The position numbers and the translations under genes are program-made. The notes beneath the pieces are model-generated. The model saw only the letters and a program-made list of their open reading frames with translations, was not told the origin of the DNA and did no database searches. DNA of 64,000 nucleotides from Euglena gracilis. Taxonomy: Eukaryota; Euglenida; Euglenophyceae; Euglenales. The DNA lies in the NCBI GenBank assembly GCA_039621445.1, contig CP154955.1:17898691-17962690 (forward strand), written 5' to 3'. Positions 22,298 to 34,460 of this stretch are shown one piece after another (the stretch's first letter is position 1; each line of letters begins with the position of its first letter).

Positions 22298-25200
22298 AAA
22301 AAAATCGAAAAAAATTTTTTTTCCCAAAACGAATGTTTGTGGCCTCCCCAAACATGTTTTGGGGCCTCCCGGACCCAAAAGCTGATTTGAGTCCGAGCCG
22401 AAAAAAATGAGAGGGTTTTTCGACCCGCCAGCGCCTCGTTTTGGGCCGCCGACCCATTGACTTTGGGTCAAAAACCGGGTCAAAAAAGTCGAAAAAAATC
22501 GAAATTTTTTTTTGCCCAAAACGATGTTTTTGGGCCTCCCGGACCCGCCAAAACTGTTTTTGAGCCGAAAACAAGCGTTTTTCGACCCGCCAGCGCCCCG
22601 TTTTGGGCCGCCGACCCATTGACTTTGGGTCAAAACCGGGTCAAAAAAGTCGAAAAAAATCGAAAAATTTTTTTTTGCCCGAAACGATGTTTTTTGGCCT
22701 CCCGGACCCGGAAAAACTGTTTTTGAGTCGAAAATGAGCGTTTTTCGACCCGCCAGCGCCCCGTTTTGGGCCGCCGACCCATTGACTTTGGGTCAAAACC
22801 GGGTCAAAAAAGTCGAAAAAAATCGAATTTTTTTTTTGCCCAAAACGATGTTTTTGGGCCTCCCGAACCCGGAAAAACTGTTTTTTGAGCCGAAAACGAC
22901 CGTTTTTCGACCCGCCAGCGCCTCGTTTTGGGCCGCCGACCCATTGACTTTGGGTCAAAACCGGGTCCAAAAAGTCGAAAAAAATCAAAAAAAATCTTTT
23001 TTTCGATGTTTTTTGGCCTCCCGGACCCGGGAAAAAAAAAAAACTGTTTATGAGCCGAAAAGGACCGTTTTTCGACCCGCCAGCGCCCCGTTTTGGGCCG
23101 CCGACCCATTGACTTTGGGTCAAAACCGGGTCAAAAAAGTCGAAAAAAATCGAATTTTTTTTTGACCAAAACGATGTTTTTGGGCCTCCCGGACCCGGAA
23201 AAGCTGTTTTTGAGCCGAAAATGACCGTTTTTCGACCCGCCAGCGCCCCGTTTTGGGCCTCCGACCCATTGACTTTGGGTCAAAACCGGGTCCAAAAAGT
23301 CGAAAAAAATCAAAAAAAATCTTTTTGCCCGAAACGATGTTTTTTGGCCTCCCGGACCCGGAAAAGCTGATTTTGAGCCGAAAACGACCGTTTTTCGACC
23401 CGCCAGCGCCCCGTTTTGGGCCGCCGACCCATTGACTTTGGGTCAAAACCGGGTCAAAAAAGTCGAAAAAAATCGAAAAAAAATTTTTTTTACCAAAAAA
23501 GATGTTTTGGGGCCTCCCGGACCCAGAAAAACTGTTTTTGAGCCGAAAACGACCGTTTTTCGACCCGCCGGCGCCCCGTTTTGGGCCTCCGACCCATTGA
23601 CTTTGGGTCAAAACAGAGTCAAAAAAGTCGAAAAAAATCGAAAAAATTTTTTTGCCCAAAACGATGTTTTGCGGCCTCCCCAAAACGATGTTTTGGGGCC
23701 TCCCGGACCAAAAAAAGCTGATTTTGAGCCGAAAATGAGGGTTTTTCGACCCGCCAGCGCCTCGTTTTGGGCCGCCGACCCATTGACTTTGGGTCAAAAC
23801 CGGGTCCAAAAAGTCGAAAAAAATCGAAATTTTTTTTGCCCAAAACGATGTTTTTTTGGCCTCCCGGACCCAGAAAAGCTGATTTTGAGTCGAAAATGAG
23901 CGTTTTTCGACCCGCCAGCGCCCCGTTTTGGGCCGCCGACCCATTGACATTGGGTCAAAACCGGGTCAAAAAAGTCGAAAAAAATCGGAAAATTTTTTTT
24001 GCCCGAAACGATGTTTTTGGGCCTCCCGGACCCAGAAAAGCTGATTTTGAGCCGAAAATGAGCGTTTTTCGACCCGCCAGCGCCCCGTTTTGGGCCTCCG
24101 ACCCATTGTCTTTGGGTCAAAACCGGGTCCAAAAAGTCGAAAAAAATCAAAAAAAACCTTTTTGCCCGAAACGATGTTTTTTGGCCTCCCGGACCCGGAA
24201 AAACTGTTTTTGAGCCGAAAACGACCGTTTTTCGACCCGCCAGCGCCCCGTTTTGGGCCGCCGACCCATTGACTTTGGGTCAAAACCGGGTCAAAAAAGT
24301 CGAAAAAAATCGAAAAATTTTTTTTTGCCCAAAACGATGTTTTGCGGCCTCCCCAAAACGATGTTTTGGGGCCTCCCGGACCAAAAAAAGCTGATTTTGA
24401 GCCGAAAATGAGGGTTTTTCGACCCGCCAGCGCCTCGTTTTGGGCCGCCGACCCATTGACTTTGGGTCAAAACCGGGTCCAAAAAGTCGAAAAAAATCGA
24501 AATTTTTTTTGCCCAAAACGATGTTTTTTTGGCCTCCCGGACCCAGAAAAGCTGATTTTGAGTCGAAAATGAGCGTTTTTCGACCCGCCAGCGCCCCGTT
24601 TTGGGCCTCCGACCCATTGACTTTGGGTCAAAACCGGGTCCAAAAAGTCGAAAAAAATCAAAAAAAAAACTTTTTGCCCGAAACGATGTTTTTTGGCCTC
24701 CCGGACCCAGAAAAGCTGATTTTGAGCCGAAAACGACCGTTTTTCGACCCGCCAGCGCCCCGTTTTGGGCCGCCGACCCATTGACTTTGGGTCAAAACCG
24801 GGTCAAAAAAGTCGAAAAAAATCGAAGAAAATTTTTTTGCCCAAAACGATGTTTTGGGGCCTCCCGGACCCGGAAAAGCTGTTTTTGAGCCGAAAGCGAC
24901 CGTTTTTCGACCCGCCGGCGCCCCGTTTTGGGCCTCCGACCCATTGACTTTGGGTCAAAACCGGGTCCAAAAAGTCGAAAAAAATCAAAAAAAATCTTTT
25001 TGCCCGAAACGATGTTTTTTGGCCTCCCGGACCCGGAAAAGCTGATTTTGAGCCGAAAACGACCGTTTTTCGACCCGCCAGCGCCCCGTTTTGGGCCTCC
25101 GACCCATTGACATTGGGTCAATGGGCCTCCGACCCATTGACATTGGGTCAAAACCGGGTCAAAAAAGTCGAAAAAAATCAAAAAAAATCTTTTTTGCCCG

Positions 25201-28200
25201 AAACGATGTTTTTTGGCCTCCCGGACCCGAAAAAACTGTTTTTGAGCCGAAAACGACCGTTTTTCGACCCGCCAGCGCCTCGTTTTGGGCCTCCGACCCA
25301 TTGACATTGGGTCAAAACCGGGTCAAAAAAGTCGAAAAAATCGGAAAATTTTTTTTGCCCGAAACGATGTTTTTGGGCCTCCCGGACCCAGAAAAGCTGA
25401 TTTTGAGCCGAAAATGAGCGTTTTTCGACCCGCCAGCGCCCCGTTTTGGGCCTCCGACCCATTGACTTTGGGTCAAAACCGGGTCCAAAAAGTCGAAAAA
25501 AATAAAAAAAAACCTTTTTGCCCGAAACGATGTTTTTTGGCCTCCCGGACCCGGAAAAAAAAAAAGAAAAAAAATAAAATAAAACGTTTTTTTGAGCCGA
25601 AAAACGAGCGTTTTTCGAAAAAAGGAAAAAAAATAGAAAATGTTTTTGAGCCGAAAACGACCGTTTTTCGACCCGCCAGCGCCCCGTTTTGGGCCTCCGA
25701 CCCATTGACTTTGGGTCAAAACCGGGTCCAAAAAGTCGGAAAAAAATCAAAAAAAATCTTTTCTGCCCGAAACGATGTTTTGGGGCCTCCCGGACCCGGA
25801 AAAACTGTTTTTGAGCCGAAAACGACCGTTTTTCGACCCGCCAGCGCCTCGTTTTGGGCCGCCGACCCATTGACTTTGGGTCAAAACCGGGTCAAAAAAG
25901 TCGAAAAAAATCGAAAAAATTTTTTTTGCCCAAAACGATGTTTTGGGGCCTCCCCAAAACGATGTTTTGGGGCCTCCCGGACCCAAAAAAGCTGATTTTG
26001 AGCCGAAAATGAGCGTTTTTCGACCCGCCAGCGCCCCGTTTTGGGCCGCCGACCCATTGACATCGGGTCAAAACAGAGTCAAAAAAGTCGAAAAAAATGG
26101 AAAATTTTTTTTTGCCCGAAACGATGTTTTTGGGCCTCCCGGACCTGGAAAAGCTATTTTTGAGCCGAAAATGAGCGTTTTTCGACCCGCCAGCGCCCCG
26201 TTTTGGGCCTCCGACCCATTGACTTTGGGTCAAAACCGGGTCAAAAAAGTCAAAAAAAATAAACGATGTTTTTTGGCCTCCCGGACCCGGAAAAACTGTT
26301 TTTGAGCCGAAAACGACCGTTTTTCGACCCGCCAGCGCCCCGTTTTGGGCCTCCGACCCATTGACTTTGGGTCAAAACCGGGTCCAAAAAGTCGGAAAAA
26401 AATCAAAAAAAATCTTTTCTGCCCGAAACGATGTTTTGGGGCCTCCCGGACCCGGAAAAACTGTTTTTGAGCCGAAAACGAGCGTTTTTCGACCCGCCAG
26501 CGCCTCGTTTTGGGCCGCCGACCCATTGACTTTGGGTCAAAACCGGGTCAAAAAAGTCGAAAAAAATCGAAAAATTTTTTTTTGCCCAAAACGATGTTTT
26601 GGGGCCTCCCCAAAACGATGTTTTGGGGCCTCCCGGACCCAAAAAAGCTGATTTTGAGCCGAAAATGAGCGTTTTTCGACCCGCCAGCGCCCCGTTTTGG
26701 GCCGCCGACCCATTGACTTTGGGTCAAAACCGGGTCAAAAAAGTCGAAAAAAATCGAAAAAATTTTTTTTGCCCAAAACGATGTTTTGGGGCCTCCCCAA
26801 AACGATGTTTTGGGGCCTCCCGGACCCAAAAAAGCTGATTTTGAGCCGAAAATGAGGGTTTTTCGACCCGCCAGCGCCTCGTTTTGGGCCGCCGACCCAT
26901 TGACTTTGGGTCAAAAACCGGGTCAAAAAAGTCGAAAAAAATCGAAATTTTTTTTTGCCCAAAACGATGTTTTTGGGCCTCCCGGACCCGGAAAAACTGT
27001 TTTTGAGCCGAAAACAAGCGTTTTTCGACCCGCCAGCGCCCCGTTTTGGGCCGCCGACCCATTGACTTTGGGTCAAAACCGGGTCAAAAAAGTCGAAAAA
27101 AATCGAAAAATTTTTTTTTGCCCAAAACGATGTTTTTTGGCCTCCCGGACCCAGAAAAGCTGATTTTGAGTCGAAAATGAGCGTTTTTCGACCCGCCAGC
27201 GCCCCGTTTTGGGCCGCCGACCCATTGACTTTGGGTCAAAACCGGGTCAAAAAAGTCGAAAAAAATCGAAATTTTTTTTTGCCCAAAACGATGTTTTTGG
27301 GCCTCCCGAACCCGGAAAAACTGTTTTTTGAGCCGAAAACGACCGTTTTTCGACCCGCCAGCGCCCCGTTTTGGGCCGCCGACCCATTGACTTTGGGTCA
27401 AAACCGGGTCAAAAAAGTCGAAAAAAATCGAAATTTTTTTTTGCCCAAAACGATGTTTTTGGGCCTCCCGAACCCGGAAAAACTGTTTTTTGAGCCGAAA
27501 ACGACCGTTTTTCGACCCGCCAGCGCCCCGTTTTGGGCCGCCGACCCATTGACATCGGGTCAAAACCGGGTCAAAAAAGTCGAAAAAAATCGGAAAAATT
27601 TTTTTGCCCGAAACGATGTTTTTGGGCCTCCCGGACCCGGAAAAGCTGTTTTTGAGCCGAAAATGACCGTTTTTCGACCCGCCAGCGCCCCGTTTTGGGC
27701 CTCCGACCCATTGACTTTGGGTCAAAACCGGGTCCAAAAAGTCGAAAAAAATCAAAAAAAATCTTTTTGCCCGAAACGATGTTTTTTGGCCTCCCGGACC
27801 CGGAAAAGCTGATTTTGAGCCGAAAACGACCGTTTTTCGACCCGCCAGCGCCCCGTTTTGGGCCGCCGACCCATTGACTTTGGGTCAAAACCGGGTCAAA
27901 AAAGTCGAAAAAAATCGAAAAAAATTTTTTTGCCCAAAACGATGTTTTGGGGCCTCCCGGACCCAGAAAAACTGTTTTTGAGCCGAAAACGACCGTTTTT
28001 CGACCCGCCAGCGCCCCGTTTTGGGCCTCCGACCCATTGACTTTGGGTCAAAACCGGGTCCAAAAAGTCGAAAAAAATCAAAAAAAATCTTTTTTGCCCG
28101 AAACGATGTTTTGGGGCCTCCCGGACCCGGAAAAACTGTTTTTGAGGCGAAAACGACCGTTTGGGAAAATTTTTTTTTTGCCCGAAACGATGTTTTTTGG

Positions 28201-28930
28201 CCTCCCGGACCCGGAAAAACTGTTTTTGAGCCGAAAACGAGCGTTTTTCGACCCGCCAGCGCCCCATTTTGGGCCGCCGACCCATTGACTTTGGGTCAAA
28301 ACCGGGTCAAAAAAGTCGAAAAAAATCGAAAAAATTTTTTTTGCCCAAAACGATGTTTTGGGGCCTCCCCAAAACGATGTTTTGGGGCCTCCCGGACCCA
28401 AAAAAGCTGATTTTGAGCCGAAAATGAGGGTTTTTCGACCCGCCAGCGCCTCGTTTTGGGCCGCCGACCCATTGACTTTGGGTCAAAACCGGGTCAAAAA
28501 AGTCGAAAAAAATCGAAATTTTTTTTGCCCAAAACGATGTTTTTGGGCCTCCCGGACCCGGAAAAACTGTTTTTGAGCCGAAAACGAGCGTTTTTCGACC
28601 CGCCAGCGCCCCGTTTTGGGCCGCCGACCCATTGACTTTGGGTCAAAACCGGGTCCAAAAAGTCGAAAAAAATCGAAATTTTTTTTTGCCCAAAACGATG
28701 TTTTGGGCCCTCCCGGACCCGGAAAAACTGTTTTTTGAGCCGAAAACGACCGTTTTTCGACCCGCCAGCGCCCCGTTTTGGGCTGCCAACCCATTGACTT
28801 TGGGTCAAAACCGGGTCCAAAAAGTCGGAAAAAAATCAAAAAAAATCTTTTTTGCCCGAAACGATGTTTTTTGGCCTCCTGGACCTGTTTTTGAGCAAAA
28901 AAATGAGGGTTTTTCGACCCGCCAGCGCCC
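13325..28930. repeat. main satellite array, about 96 units of ~162 bp
   Basis: A head-to-tail unit of 161-163 bp runs for 15.6 kb. Each unit carries GGGCCGCCGACCCATTGACT, GGGTCAAAACCGGGTCAAAA, an A/T run, GCCCGAAACGATGTTTTTTG, CCTCCCGGACCCGG and GAGCCGAAAACGACCG, then TTTTTCGACCCGCCAGCGCC. Distances between equivalent points near 13.44-13.77 kb are 163 and 162. Because 162 is a multiple of three and the unit has few stops, long ORFs appear on both strands, but none is convincing as a gene. Sub-variants are linked (GCCTCC with GGTCCAAAAAG and AAATCAAAAAAAATC). Several units hold a 25-base duplication (CCAAAACGATGTTTTGGGG). Function unknown; a centromeric or heterochromatic satellite is possible. 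Confidence 0.97.
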
Positions 28931-28934
28931 CGGG

Positions 28935-28995
28935 TGCACGCTTATTAAGAGCTCAGCACTATTCAAAACCTGGTTTATAAGTGGGGGGGTTTAGG
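28935..28995. repeat. 3' edge of the satellite
   Basis: The last unit breaks at CCAGCGCCCCGG and is followed by TTAAGAGCTCAGCACT (inverse of the snRNA-like element head, GCTGAGCTCTTA) and then GGTTTATAAGTGGGGGGG, the end motif of the 10.3-10.7 kb TIR element. Both motifs also sit left of the array. Confidence 0.6.
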
Positions 28996-29229
28996 CTCTT
29001 TTGGCGACGTGCCCCCCCCCGGGGGCCAGATCGTGGGTGTTTGGAACTTGTGCCTAGCCAGCCCCTCCCCCCCCTCCATTTCCAGGTACGGGGTCGGACA
29101 CTCTGTAAAACTCAGCCTGCTGCCCCAGAAGGCTCTCCCCCAAGGGTAACTTCCATTCTGTGGAGGGAAGCCCGAGTAAGGGCGTTGGGGGGGGTGGGCC
29201 GGGGGTTTTTTCTTTTTTTTCGGAGGGGG

Positions 29230-29345
29230 GAGTTGGGCGCTGGCGCAGAGGTGCTCCTGGAGCAGCGCCAGCTCCTCCCGCAGGGCTGTGCCCAGGGCCA
29301 GGCTGTCATTGAGCCCCAGCTCCAAGTTGTTCATTTGGAGTTGGC
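29230..29345 (-). CDS. candidate helical exon
   Basis: The open minus frame reads LQMNNLELGLNDSLALGTAL then REELALLQEHLCASAQ. It is leucine/glutamate-rich with heptad-like spacing, as in a coiled coil. The boundaries are unclear because G/C tracts flank both ends. It could belong with the exons at 30.5 and 31.2 kb in one coiled-coil protein gene. Family not recognised. Confidence 0.45.
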
Positions 29346-29403
29346 CAGCCCCCCCCCCTTCCCCCAGGCATGTCACCAGGCGTTTCAAACTGCCTTAAAC
29401 CCC

Positions 29404-29470
29404 TGAAATTGCCTTCAAATGCCTTCAAATTGCCTTCAAATGCCTTCAAATGGCTTCAAATGCCTGAAAA
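29404..29470. repeat. TGCCTTCAAA minisatellite
   Basis: About six units of TGCCTTCAAA(T). A looser series of TGCCTTAA units follows at 29655-29710. Confidence 0.8.
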
Positions 29471-30469
29471 TGCCTGAAATCCCGGCAGAATTTCATCCAA
29501 CCGAGCAAAAAATGGAGTCGCAGAATCCTGGCAAAGACAAGCCAACTCTCGAAAAAATATTTTTGCAATCGTTGGAACATTGTCTACACGCCCAAATAAG
29601 TCATTTGCTTGTTTGATTTTTGATCTGGACCGACGTTGGTCCGATGCCGGGACTGCCCCTTAAAATGCCTTGCAATGCCTTAATACCTTAAATAATACCT
29701 TAAAGTGCCTAAAAAAACCTGAAAAAAAAACGTTTTAAAAATAATGCAGGGCTCACCTTGTGGGGGGGCAGCGCCAGCCCCTCCGCCGACCCCTCTCCTG
29801 TCAACCCATCCCAGCCCTCCCTTGAGGGGCGGTACCCTGGGGAAAGGGCCCCTTGGACATCGGTGTATGGAATGGGGTGCCCATTTCGTGTCTCTGACTG
29901 AAGTGCTCCACACAACTCACTTGCGAGAGATGAGGCCAGAGATCTTTCTGGGGACTTGGGGTCCGTGGGGTTTGGAGGTTGTGGTCTTTCCATTTTTGAA
30001 TTCTGGATTTGGAAAAAGGTTTGCTGTGCATTCTCAAAAAATATTTACTGAACAATGCGTTCATGAAATTTTTCATGAAATTTTCCATCCAGGTAAAACT
30101 TCCCGGCCATTTACACGGGCATCCGAAAAAAAAATTACTGGCATTTCTGGGATTCGTGAAGGGGCCGATGGGGCATTCTCAACACATCAACAGCTTTGGG
30201 TTCGGAACTCGTTTCTGTTCCTTTGATAAATGCTTTGGGGGGTTGATGGAGATACTTTTCCCTTTGACTTATTTGGGCCGGGTGTTGAACATGTTTTGCA
30301 TGCCCCCCCCCCCCTGCTTCCTGTCTCGTTGAAGTTGCCAAGCATCACGGGTGGTGGATATTGTCTCTGCCATGGGTCAGGGTTGACCTCGCTTGTTTGG
30401 AGGAACACCCAGCATGTTCGCTTTTGCCATCTCGAGGATTCGCGTTCTTGTCACACGGCGGACCACTCT

Positions 30470-30680
30470 TGGGTGGGCCTTTGAGGCCTGCGGCCTTGTG
30501 GTCCGGCCGGGCCCTGACCTGCTCTGTTGTGCGGCGCTGCTTCGCCTCCTCATTGATGTGCATCCGGTATCGCAGCACTTGGCTGCGGGCTGGCCCTGTG
30601 CTCCCTCTTCAAAGGGGACGCGGCAGCGCATTGCCATGTCAAACAGATGGCCGCACATGAACCTTTGCAAAAGAGCATCA
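30470..30680 (-). CDS. candidate exon(s), unrecognised
   Basis: Two adjacent minus frames look protein-like: ALLQRFMCGHLFDMAMRCRV then PFEEGAQGQPAAK (30590-30680), and VLRYRMHINEEAKQRRTTEQ then VRARPDHKAAGLKG (30470-30590). They are in different frames, so a short intron, a frameshift or a sequence error lies near 30585. Charged and helical. Confidence 0.4.
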
Positions 30681-31129
30681 GAATAAAACAAGGATAATAT
30701 ATATTTGTGTTTGTGTGTTGTGTTTGTGAATGGAACCAACGCCGTCTTTGTGATTTATTGCCTGTTGTGTTATTTTGCCATGTTTTATTATTATTATTTA
30801 CATCCATTTGTCCGTTTATTTTGCACCATTATTGACCACATCGTTCTCCAGTCCCCTCGCCCATAAACCCACTTGCAGATGAACAAACTCGCGCGCACAC
30901 AAACACACAGCACAATCTGAGAAGAGAGAGGACTGACCCTTTCAAAATGCACAATACGACGGGTCAGGACTGCTGGTTTTATGGCGGTGAGCTGATTTTG
31001 TTTTGACCAGCTGAAAGCAGGACTGGCCGGGAGAGTCAACGGATGCCCCGGGCATCGAGATATGTTGCCCCGAACTCTGGATGTTGTGAAAAGCTCGGGG
31101 CTCATCATTGGGGGCGGGGGTGAGGCACA

Positions 31130-31345
31130 GCGCCAGCCCACCGGCGCTTCAGCTTCGCATTTGTGGCCCGCAGCGCGGCCCGCTCCGCCGCCCGGGCCGC
31201 CTCCCGCCGGACGAAGGCCGGCAGGCGGGCCTCCGCCACCCCCAGCGCCCGGCCCACTGCCTCGCTGTCCGCCTCGGGGCCGCCTGCGTCCGTCAGGATG
31301 GCGGGGCCCCCCCCGCCGGTTGGCATTGTCCGGGGGATGCCGCTG
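31130..31345 (-). CDS. candidate helical exon
   Basis: It reads GGPEADSEAVGRALGVAEAR, LPAFVRREAARAAERAALRA and TNAKLKRRW, an alanine/arginine/glutamate-rich helix, and ends near CCG|GTGGGC (possible donor). It is likely an upstream exon of the same coiled-coil-type gene as 29.3 and 30.5 kb. Family unknown. Confidence 0.5.
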
Positions 31346-31779
31346 ACAGCCGCCGCCAAATCACCTCCTCCATGTCCCAGGCAAGTCACACTGACTCCCC
31401 GGGGGTCCGGGCCATGTGAATTGGCCCCATTTGGAATGCCAACCCCCAAACGCCCTGTGCCATGCCACACGAAGAAAGGGAATACACATATGCCCCACAC
31501 ACAGAAACTTTCTGGCAGAATGCCAGCACTTTTGCAAAAGGGAAATGTGGTGTGTGTTCAGGGCGTGCATACGCACGTGCATGCATTGTACACGTGCATA
31601 TACGCGACGTCCATTGCTGGGCAGGGTGATGGCCGGTCATCCATCCTGCTCCACGGACCTTCAGCGGTGGGAGGGCGGGCCGCTGCAGGTAACAGAGCGA
31701 TCCGACAGGCCCATGCAATTTCTTAAGGACCCCGGGGTCCAGCCCACCGGCATGAAATGGTGCAAGCTGGACCCCCCCC

Positions 31780-32230
31780 GCCGGGGGTGTCCGGGGAGGA
31801 TGGGTCCTAAACCCCCCTCCAAAATAAGACCCCCCCCACCAAAATCAGAACCCCCGGGGTCGAACGAGCAAATATCCAAAATAAGACCCCCCGACGGCGC
31901 AAAGCGCCGGAGATGGTGAAATTTTTCCTTGATAAATTACCAATTTCATGCACAAAAATGATTAGATTCAAAAATTTTCAGATTTTGAAGCGCAAAGAAA
32001 AGTGTAAAAGCCAACTTGTACCAATTTACGAAACTTGTACCAATTTGCGAAGCACCAAAGAAAATACTCTTGGTGTTTTTGGGAACAAAAAAGTGATGAT
32101 TTTTTCGATCATTTTCGATTTTGGGTCGATCATGAAAAATAATTCAAAAATAAGACCCCCCCCCCCATCAATAAGACCCCTTTCCAGCAATGGACCCAAA
32201 AATAAGATCCGTGAAATATTTTTGGGGAGA
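31780..32230. repeat. AATAAGACCCCCC-bearing element
   Basis: AATAAGACCCCCC or close variants occur near 31823, 31877, 32148, 32167 and 32198, all in the same orientation around an A/T-rich core with the hairpin CGGCGCAAAGCGCCG (31895-31909). Non-coding. Confidence 0.5.
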
Positions 32231-32542
32231 TTACCAGTTGCTGAGCGGGATCTGGCTGAAACCCAAAAACAGGGATAAAAACCAAAATCCAGCTAAGTTG
32301 ATTTTTTCTGCCAAAGTTTTGAGGTGAAAAAACCCAAAGTCAAAATGGCTATTTTTTTTGGCATTTTTGACCCTTTGACTTTTTTGCTCTGAAAATTTTG
32401 TCGGTCCAGCCTGGCTTTGCCCGATTTTCTCGGTCCAGCCCGGGGCAGGGGGAGGTCCGCAGCCCGGCTGGGAGGCGGGAGCTGCTGGTTGAAAAAAAAA
32501 AAGTGCTGATGGTTCCACCACAGTGTGGGGTGGGGTCCGGCT

Positions 32543-32717
32543 TCAGAAATTCCCTGGCCGGGCCGGGAGCGACCGAAGGGCGAACGCTTGCCCTGAGGGA
32601 TGGGGGCCAGAGCGGAGGACGCAAAGCACGAGGACCAGCAGTGCCCCGCAGAGGCCCAGCCACAGGGCGCCGGGTTTGACGAGGGCGGTCCCGAAGGGTG
32701 GGATGGGGGACGAAAAC
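32543..32717 (-). CDS. candidate last exon with a transmembrane segment
   Basis: One minus frame reads FSSPIPPFGTALVKPGALWL then GLCGALLVLVLCVLRSG and ends in TGA at 32543-32545. GALWLGLCGALLVLVLCVL is a strong single membrane span followed by a basic tail, as in a tail-anchored or C-terminally anchored protein. An AG (CTGTGAG) lies just upstream. Upstream exons were not identified, so the gene is unknown and the call could be a chance frame. Confidence 0.35.
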
Positions 32718-33029
32718 CGCTCACAGACATACCGGGGGGGGGTCTGAACGGAAACAAATGCTGCCGGGGGAAATTATGTCAGGAAAAACATGGGACAAAT
32801 CCTTTTGGTTTTCTGTGTCACATTAACACACACAAACACAGGGAGGGGGGGGTGAACGTGACCGAAAAAAATTTCCGTAAAGACTCTGGACGAAATTTTT
32901 CTCAAGTTGTTTCCCATCGTTTGAACGATTTGTCCCATATTTTTCCCGACACAATTTTTCCCGGCGCTCAAATTTATGCACTTTGGAGGTTCAGGTGATA
33001 ATAAAGTCAACACTTTCCATATTTTTTAT

Positions 33030-33285
33030 GAACACATTTGACTGCAAAAAAAATCGGGCGCTTCGCGCCGAAAAGAAAAAAATTCCCTTTGATTTGGAGG
33101 TCCACTGTTGAACTTACACACATTTGGATACAGAAATCAACAATACCGAATCAGGTGTCAGAAGGTGCAGAAATTTCGAAATTTTGGAGAAATTTCCCTT
33201 AAAACTGCACACAAAATAAACCTCCCCGTGACGATGACCTTTAAAAAGATGGGTAAGAACCGGGGGGGGGGGGATGCTTAGACAA
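33030..33285. repeat. ~215-bp dispersed repeat copy 1 with GTGCTTAGACAAGG units
   Basis: Landmarks are CGGGCGCTTCGCGCCG, GGAGGTCCACTGTTGAACTT, CAGAAATCAACAAT, GCACACAAAATAAACCTCCC and GATGGGTAAGAACCGG, followed by three GTGCTTAGACAAGG units up to 33325. Copies 2 and 3 are at 34215 and 45560. Confidence 0.8.
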
Positions 33286-34214
33286 GGGTGGTGCTTAGAC
33301 AAGGGTGGTGCTTAGACAAAGGGGGGGGGAGGTAAAAAAAATACACAAAGAAAACTCCTGGGTGCACTCGCCCATCTGAGCTACCAATCAGATGGGACGC
33401 CTTGGCCAGACACCATCGTTCCGACCTTGCGCTACCCGCCAACGAGGGGTCGGGAGGGTGTCCACGTAAGGAGGCCCGAAGGGAGACCACCCGAGAGGGC
33501 CGCATTGGGCTGGCCCCTCCACAGGCCCGGGCCTAGGCCATGGGCCCTGCGAGAGAGGCAGCGTGGAGTGCCCCCCCCCCCCCGAGGTGGCCATTTGGGT
33601 GAAATACAATACCCAAGGCCTCATTGGCCATTTGGTTATTGGAAAACCACTGTGCCAAGTTGGCCATTTCCCCATTTTTACTCCCCCAGAATTGGCAGTC
33701 CAGCCTGGGAATTTTTTACCTCCCCCAAATTGGCCATTTTGGTCGTGTCAGATTGTCCCCCCAGGGTGGCCATTTGGGGGTCCAAGGTCGCCCAAAAGGT
33801 GGAGGGTGAGGATGAATGCCCCCATGTCCAGACACCCAAAAATTTCCTTCTTTCAAGCCAATTTAGGCCATTTTCAGCCATTCCGCTCGATAGGTGGGCG
33901 TCACTTTGTTGTCGAAACCCAAACTGAAATTGATAAATCTTCGAAATTTCACTGACGCCTCGGTTCTGCAACCCAAGCGGCCGAGGCCCAGACATCAGCC
34001 ACAGAAGATGTGCGCACATGTGCCGGGGTCGTGCGCCTGTGTGCACAGTTTGGCGCCTTGAGAAAAAGATCTCACATCCCAAAATCGACACAGATGATAT
34101 TTGTCCCTATACCTCCCCCCCTCCCTTGTCTAAGCACCGGAAAAGATGGGTAAGATGTAAGAACCAGGGGAGTGGTGCTTAATTTGGCAAAATACGGGTA
34201 AGAACCAGGGGGGG

Positions 34215-34460
34215 TGGTGCTTGCAAAACAAATTCCGGCGCTGTGTGCCGAAAAATAAAATTTCCCTTATTTTGGTACGCTGCTGCACTTGGATGCAGAA
34301 ATCAACAATTTCTCACCAAAAAGGTTTCAAAACATTTCCAAATTATCGAAATTTTCGAGGCATTTCTCTGAACGTGCACACAAAATAAGCCTCCCCGAGA
34401 ATGTGTCCTTTGAAAAGATGGGTAAGAACCGGAGGGGGGGTGCTTAGACAAGGGTGGTCG
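34215..34460. repeat. ~215-bp dispersed repeat copy 2
   Basis: It has the same order of landmarks as copy 1: CCGGCGCTGTGTGCCGAAAA, GATGCAGAAATCAACAAT, CACAAAATAAGCCTCCCCG, GATGGGTAAGAACCGG and GTGCTTAGACAAGGGTGG. The region 33.3-34.2 kb between copies holds no exon I can support. Confidence 0.8.

Noticed and set aside
13325-28930. Long ORFs on both strands across the satellite (for example 366 aa plus, 339 aa minus)
   Set aside because: They repeat the same 54-residue translation in every open frame on both strands and follow unit length; no start, splice or composition evidence favours a gene.
33366-33420. CCCATCTGAGCTACCAATCAGATGGG as a tRNA anticodon arm
   Set aside because: It is a good local hairpin, but no T arm or acceptor pairing could be built around it.
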